A DNA stretch of 9,153 nt. It comes from Methanobrevibacter sp. GTDB lineage: Archaea; Methanobacteriota; Methanobacteria; Methanobacteriales; Methanobacteriaceae. Numbering within the stretch: position 1 is the stretch's first letter; every line of letters begins with the position of its first letter. The notes beneath the pieces are model-generated. The model saw only the letters and a program-made list of their open reading frames with translations. It ran no database searches and had not been told where the DNA came from. The translations under genes and the position numbers were made by a program. The DNA is taken from assembly GCA_016838945.1 (NCBI GenBank), contig JADLKP010000075.1, positions 1-9,153 of the forward strand, in the 5' to 3' direction. This document shows positions 7,401-9,153 of this stretch, piece by piece.

Positions 7401-8764
7401 ACGAATCAAAGGATTATATAGAGAAAGAGGCTGAAACTCCAAGAGATAATGCTCAAAATAATGCAGAAACTGTACAGGAGGATTCAGATAGCCCATATTA
7501 TTATAGTGCAGTGGGAATTGATAATGCACTTAAAAAGAATGCTATCCAATATCCAAGAAATGATAGAAACAAGACCGGACTTGCAGGAACAGTAAACAAC
7601 ATTAAAAATGAAATGCTATACTTAAAAGCTTCTATGGATGAAATAGAGAATCCTACTGAAAGGGAAATGGTTTATGTCATTGACCGTAATGCAGATGATG
7701 AATTCTTTGAAGATCCATATGACCCTTATGAAGAGACTGTTGTAGTGGATAATACTCAAAGAACTGAAGAAGAAAGTTATGATTCATTATTCACATCTAA
7801 AAAGCATGAATATTTAGATAAAATTGAAGAATACACCAGTACTTCCTCTGATGATGGTTATTTGGATGATTCAATTGATGATGCATTTTTAGAAGAACTT
7901 ACTGAAAGTGAGTATGTCGAAACAGATTCTGAACCTATTGTACCTATTAGTTCTTCTGTAAGTGTAGAAAATACTTCATCTACTCATTCTATACATCCTA
8001 GAGAACCAGTTTCAGATTCTGACTTTGTCCATATTGAAGATTTGGAATTAGATTCTCAATTTGAAGATTCCTATGAAGATTCCTATGAAGATATAGTAAT
8101 TGATGATGATGAATTTGAAGATATCATTACAGATGTAGGTCAAAACTATCAGGATATGGAAGATGAAAGATATATTAAAGATAATGTCCTTAGTCCTGTA
8201 GATAATACTAGACTTACTCCATCTGGTAAATTAAGCGATTATATTGAAGATTATAAAGAGATTGAAGATGTAATCATCAAATCTCCTGCTGAAATCTATG
8301 ATGATGAAATGAAATTAGCAACTGCTGTTATGGACATAGTGGCTGCTGAAGGTCCTGTTCATATAGATACAGTCATACGCAGATTAAGAGAAAGCTGCAA
8401 TTTATCTCGTGCAGGCACTAAATTTAAAAATACCATTTTAGCAGCAATTGACCGTAATGAATCTCATTTGCTATTAATCAGAGAAAAAGATTTCTTATTT
8501 ATTGATTATGACTCTGTGAAGGTCAGAAAGAGAGTCAAACCAAATATTGATTTAATTTCTGATGTTGAGATAGAAAAATCCATTGATTTGGTTTTAAGCT
8601 TTGAAAAATCCTTGAAAGTTCAGGAATTAGCTAAAAGTGTTTCCAGAACATTTGGATTTAGATCAACATCTAAGAAGACATCTAATAAAATTACCTTAGT
8701 GATCGATTCAATGATTGGAAAAGGCGTTTTAATTAATAATAATGGAAAAATAGAATTCAGATAA
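1499..8764 (+). CDS. Giant DUF4011-helicase-nuclease-DUF3320 protein, candidate defence effector
   Basis: A 2421-residue protein. DUF4011 lies at about 18-290 (LLDLTLRNPLLNF, 28-40). The SF1 UPF1/DNA2-like helicase has motif I GPPGTGKS (322-329, K328), Ia VLFVSEKMAAL (346-356), II DEAS (956-959), III GDTQQLPP (from 980), WHYRSRHE (1027-1034), V QGDERDVI (from 1154) and VI VTRAREK (1195-1201, R1197/R1199). About 480 residues between Ia and II are unassigned. A Vsr-like PD-(D/E)XK domain of MTES_1575 type spans about 1248-1350: E1253, FRVDLAI with D1279, GIQCDG (1294-1299), ARDRDRLR and WSTDW (1330-1334). Q1296 stands where I expect Glu. Residues 1382-2260 are low-complexity and probably disordered. 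DUF3320 fills about 2262-2421 (EGPVHIDTVIRRL, winged-helix-like). All helicase motifs are intact, so ATP-driven nucleic-acid translocation is expected. Anti-phage or anti-plasmid defence is inferred from architecture. It is cytoplasmic and alone in its transcription unit within this window. Confidence 0.9.
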   Translation: MQFRTPSKNNTISNKDIEKEFKNLRKELLDLTLRNPLLNFKARNRNLNIINQTPMNAYKILVLENKRMYFSPNKKETKRSRAHTFIDQTREFLSSETDKTLKADLTPSELQKRLFYIDQQSKTMVQEQGYNILYIALGFIEWVDKKKPRQKNLAPLILIPVALERKKVGNSFSLSWTGEDIQNNISIQAKLREAGVELPKFEQTSYIEGVNQYLADVKKAIRPFSKWDVRDDVALGFFSFTKFVMYNDLNPESWSEDVDLTKNELIQSIFNPSKNVYEDTFEEEDVDEKLHYKTMYQVLDADSSQIAVIENVKAGHNLVVEGPPGTGKSQTIVNLIAELIAEGKTVLFVSEKMAALEVVKSRLDSVGLGKFVLELHSHKTRRKQLLKNLKKATNVRATRDLKLDQTLRKLENLRDQLDQYAEVIHHPVANVRLSPFELYGMKESSEDYFSKQSKMLPLVRFNNAEDLTMKELDDIIISLENLAELYSTISKNNPWSYCNPKSLLPADLREIELLIRDSLESLTDFRYEMNIINEVYGIKIPNTLKEYEDSITALNILNSESVNLVDSSILLSKYWFNNPEKSLELIKLLQHYQHASGLFNKFSDYLLVADLDTIIYDLEKDSNKKFKLFGGNSHKEELYKLYNGNVPSDREALNDLIKVRNHIKIRQSLKDNEALGRAYFGDLWSEHADFNELKQVANWMNKFVYLLSNGTFSEATVKMLSNDLFHPSIDSGIEEYLEKGNRFYENLKKLESKLNPRSKIIFKRETEDVPFDKWEIQLNKWKGQLSSLHLWSQYSNTKKACMHSPASLFIKTIEKRNINKDDVKPLVLGNFADSLLNIVFNENDTLATFIGELHENRIAEFKDLDRKIINLNRKRIFNKLNSQIPKIYGAANDPEAKVLAGEFTRKSGHLPVRTLLEKAGGTIKKIKPVFMMSPLSIAQYLDPTNPKLQFDVVIFDEASQVKPEDALGAFMRGKTAVVMGDTQQLPPTSFFDQMTDSESGEEVATALDMESILHLCKLSFPVKMLKWHYRSRHESLINISNREFYDNELLVYPSPSHTDPELGLKFHYNPNTQYHRGEGSANPLEAKDVVKEIFKHFEKYGDKKSLGVGTFSVAQKNAILEELEIERKAHPEFEPLFSDNKEERFFVKNLETIQGDERDVILISVGYGYDTEGKMSLNFGPLNQDGGERRLNVLVTRAREKCVVFTNFRAHDIHLTANPPFGVKSLQSFLEYAENLHYNQSVQEYDYDDAPFEDAIYNFISENGYEVDKKVGCAGFRVDLAIIDPDNPGKYILGIQCDGHNYASSKVARDRDRLREQVLKGLGWNIYHIWSTDWYRNRDLARAKLLENIESTIINTKVKDLRKKIDDVESMKINPVTTVILGKDKDDDEDYLEEDSEYDSDSINGINSDDINSIDNDLANIQRVKAELDEKTEKEKEKEDLINRYLEGFDDEVSKNSSKNHKIELEDDSIDLNNSIEEENSFEADDLDEFNEDLDGSEEPNSNVEDLVDVNLQRNSTVIDIFDDEDSEDNATVMDLFDDEDSEDNATVMDLFDDKDSEDNATVMDLFDDVDEADLDEISIPKENNIKQKERPKKSNIKKEKKENIGIINDKLQKEIKQERKINKSNSNHKKEIEHERKINKSNPKHHNNKFNSSKDDISAQFEGNSKAKENVKKDDSNYKKDILEGEFKLKEKADDYHKTQNSSRTNRNNENHRGKSLMNRLRNIGDGLVNNLQNNDNQENQKSKDISQEQRNIETEKPQKANNSSKEDANIDSNQSKKEEFIDNKPKDEVIEEFIKDIKDEQIEESISLEDDIQEQIEESISLEDDIQEEIEFLDAETDDGINDYHEEETFIIDEDITNNTNDIIDEDIEEISEDIIREMDEDFENKDSEGNENMNEYRNPKRKIKEESYDDSPDVIVPISAERRRNNQNNPYDEEGDYISPINDEEYEEYYKKGESEDYKAYYKEHESKDYIEKEAETPRDNAQNNAETVQEDSDSPYYYSAVGIDNALKKNAIQYPRNDRNKTGLAGTVNNIKNEMLYLKASMDEIENPTEREMVYVIDRNADDEFFEDPYDPYEETVVVDNTQRTEEESYDSLFTSKKHEYLDKIEEYTSTSSDDGYLDDSIDDAFLEELTESEYVETDSEPIVPISSSVSVENTSSTHSIHPREPVSDSDFVHIEDLELDSQFEDSYEDSYEDIVIDDDEFEDIITDVGQNYQDMEDERYIKDNVLSPVDNTRLTPSGKLSDYIEDYKEIEDVIIKSPAEIYDDEMKLATAVMDIVAAEGPVHIDTVIRRLRESCNLSRAGTKFKNTILAAIDRNESHLLLIREKDFLFIDYDSVKVRKRVKPNIDLISDVEIEKSIDLVLSFEKSLKVQELAKSVSRTFGFRSTSKKTSNKITLVIDSMIGKGVLINNNGKIEFR
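6044..6208 (+). repeat. 45-bp tandem repeat, 3 full copies plus a partial one, in frame
   Basis: Units are 6044-6088, 6089-6133, 6134-6178 and a partial copy from 6179 to about 6208, each encoding 15 residues of the form (S/A)TVxDxFDDxDSEDN (residues 1516-1570). Copies 2 and 3 differ at one base (GAA to AAA, Glu to Lys). Copy 1 is more diverged in its first half. The near identity of copies 2-3 points to recent duplication by slippage or unequal recombination. The unit length is a multiple of three, so copy number can change without breaking the frame. Confidence 0.95.
6338..6439 (+). repeat. 51-bp tandem duplication in the Lys-rich block
   Basis: Two adjacent units, 6338-6388 and 6389-6439, each encode 17 residues beginning KEI and containing ERKINKSN (residues 1614-1630 and 1631-1647). 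The core encoding ERKINKSN is the same in both copies, while flanking positions have diverged (KQ versus EH, SNHK versus PKHH). It is in frame and lengthens the basic segment. Confidence 0.9.
6902..6985 (+). repeat. 42-bp perfect tandem duplication
   Basis: 6902-6943 and 6944-6985 are identical over all 42 bases and each encode EQIEESISLEDDIQ (residues 1802-1815 and 1816-1829). A decayed third start (EEIEFLD) follows. Complete identity, including synonymous positions, indicates a very recent duplication. Confidence 0.95.
7352..7423 (+). repeat. Degenerate 36-bp tandem duplication
   Basis: Units 7352-7387 and 7388-7423 encode YYKKGESEDYKA and YYKEHESKDYIE (residues 1952-1963 and 1964-1975). 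About half the residues agree, so this duplication looks older than those at 6089 and 6902. Confidence 0.7.
8063..8086 (+). repeat. 12-bp tandem duplication encoding EDSY twice
   Basis: The 12-mer GAAGATTCCTAT is repeated exactly (8063-8074 and 8075-8086) and followed by a truncated GAAGAT. It is in frame and encodes EDSYEDSYED near residue 2189. It belongs to the same expansion-prone acidic region. Confidence 0.85.
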
Positions 8765-8768
8765 TTTC

Positions 8769-8835
8769 ATTTTTTTTTTCCTTATTTTTTATTTTTCTTT
8801 ATTTTTTTCAATATTTATTTTAATTTACTTTTTTT
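8769..8835 (+). terminator. Archaeal oligo-T terminator tracts after the large gene
   Basis: Several T runs follow the stop codon closely: 10 T at 8770-8779, 6 T at 8785-8790, 7 T at 8802-8808 and 7 T at 8829-8835, with no stem-loop in front. Multiple U-rich tracts are the usual archaeal termination signal (intrinsic or helped by the aCPSF1/FttA factor), so transcription probably ends here. Confidence 0.75.
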
Positions 8836-9153
8836 GAAAGTATCCTATTTTTTATTTTTAGTTTACTATTCATTACTTAAATTAAAATCTTATATCATAT
8901 TTTTTAATTTGTTTATTTTCATCATTATTTTCATCATATTTAGCATTAAAAATATTGATTTAATTCTTAAAATACTATTTTTAAACAAACTGATATATAT
9001 GTAGTTATGATTTTTTGATATTTTATGCTATTTTTACTATTTTTCTGCTTTTGTTATTCTAAAATTTATTGTAATCCAGATTTTAGATGATCCATAATTA
9101 TCCTATTATTTAATTAAAGGGCTCGGTAATATTATTACTTTATAATATCATAA
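8836..9153. other. AT-rich intergenic DNA without a recognisable gene
   Basis: About 320 bp without an open reading frame preceded by a ribosome binding site on either strand. A short direct repeat ATTTTCATC occurs at 8915-8923 and 8927-8935, and a TATA-like string (CTTTATAATAT, about 9139-9149) sits at the window edge and could belong to a promoter beyond it. I see no tRNA, snoRNA or riboswitch fold. Confidence 0.6.

Larger units (their letters stand above)
5642..8278 (+). other. Region encoding an ~880-residue charged, probably disordered insert
   Basis: This covers residues 1382-2260 of the large protein, between nuclease and DUF3320. Composition changes abruptly to Asp, Glu, Ser, Asn, Lys and Ile with few aromatic or Cys residues. 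Three charge blocks are visible: acidic (about 1382-1580), Lys-rich (about 1582-1800, with KQKERPKK at its start) and acidic again (about 1802-2260). It carries several in-frame tandem duplications. Islands that look less disordered are about 1715-1736 (MNRLRNIGDGLVNNL) and about 2004-2085 (helical pattern, DPYDPYEE near the end). The motif IVPIS occurs at 1918-1922 and 2147-2151. Reading frame and GAT/GAA/AAA codon use remain continuous, with no stop or obvious frameshift, so it appears to be translated. Confidence 0.8.

Noticed and set aside
6695..7529. Short open frames on both strands in the low-complexity region
   Set aside because: Their composition (Ile/Phe/Leu or Met/Ile runs) simply reflects AT-rich repetitive DNA read out of frame.
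8836..9153. Possible small RNA or tRNA in the 3' intergenic DNA
   Set aside because: I found no cloverleaf, GTTC-type T-loop or stable stem. The stretch is almost only A/T.

Overview
The window is AT-rich and looks like a chromosomal segment from a gut-type methanogenic archaeon, most likely Methanobacteriales (Methanobrevibacter or a close relative). The reasons are archaeal TATA-like boxes (TTTATATA type) in the intergenic DNA, oligo-T tracts instead of a hairpin terminator after the large gene, strong A/T codon preference with AGA/AGG arginines, and an iron-sulfur aldo/keto reductase of a type common in methanogens. The genus is inferred, not proven.

Layout: (1) 15-1154, minus strand: a complete 379-residue aldo/keto reductase with a full catalytic tetrad and a C-terminal domain carrying two ferredoxin-type [4Fe-4S] motifs. 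(2) 1155-1498: a 344-bp divergent promoter region with TATA-like boxes facing both ways, a Shine-Dalgarno sequence for each gene, and a near-perfect 18/19-nt direct repeat placed once near each predicted transcription start. (3) 1499-8764, plus strand: one uninterrupted 2421-residue protein with the order DUF4011, SF1 (UPF1/DNA2-like) helicase, PD-(D/E)XK/Vsr-like nuclease (MTES_1575 type), a very long low-complexity region, and DUF3320. (4) 8765-9153: oligo-T terminator tracts, then AT-rich DNA without a recognisable gene.

The large gene is the interesting object. Single proteins combining DUF4011, helicase, Vsr-like nuclease and DUF3320 are candidate stand-alone anti-phage or anti-plasmid effectors (from memory, this is the Hhe-type architecture). 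Two things depart from what I recall of the family. About 880 residues of acidic-basic-acidic, repeat-bearing, probably disordered sequence separate the nuclease from DUF3320. The nuclease also has Gln where I expect the second metal-binding Glu.

The two genes are transcribed divergently and I see no biochemical link between them. The only hint of co-regulation is the repeated element in the shared promoter region. No rRNA, tRNA, CRISPR array, insertion sequence or attachment site was found.
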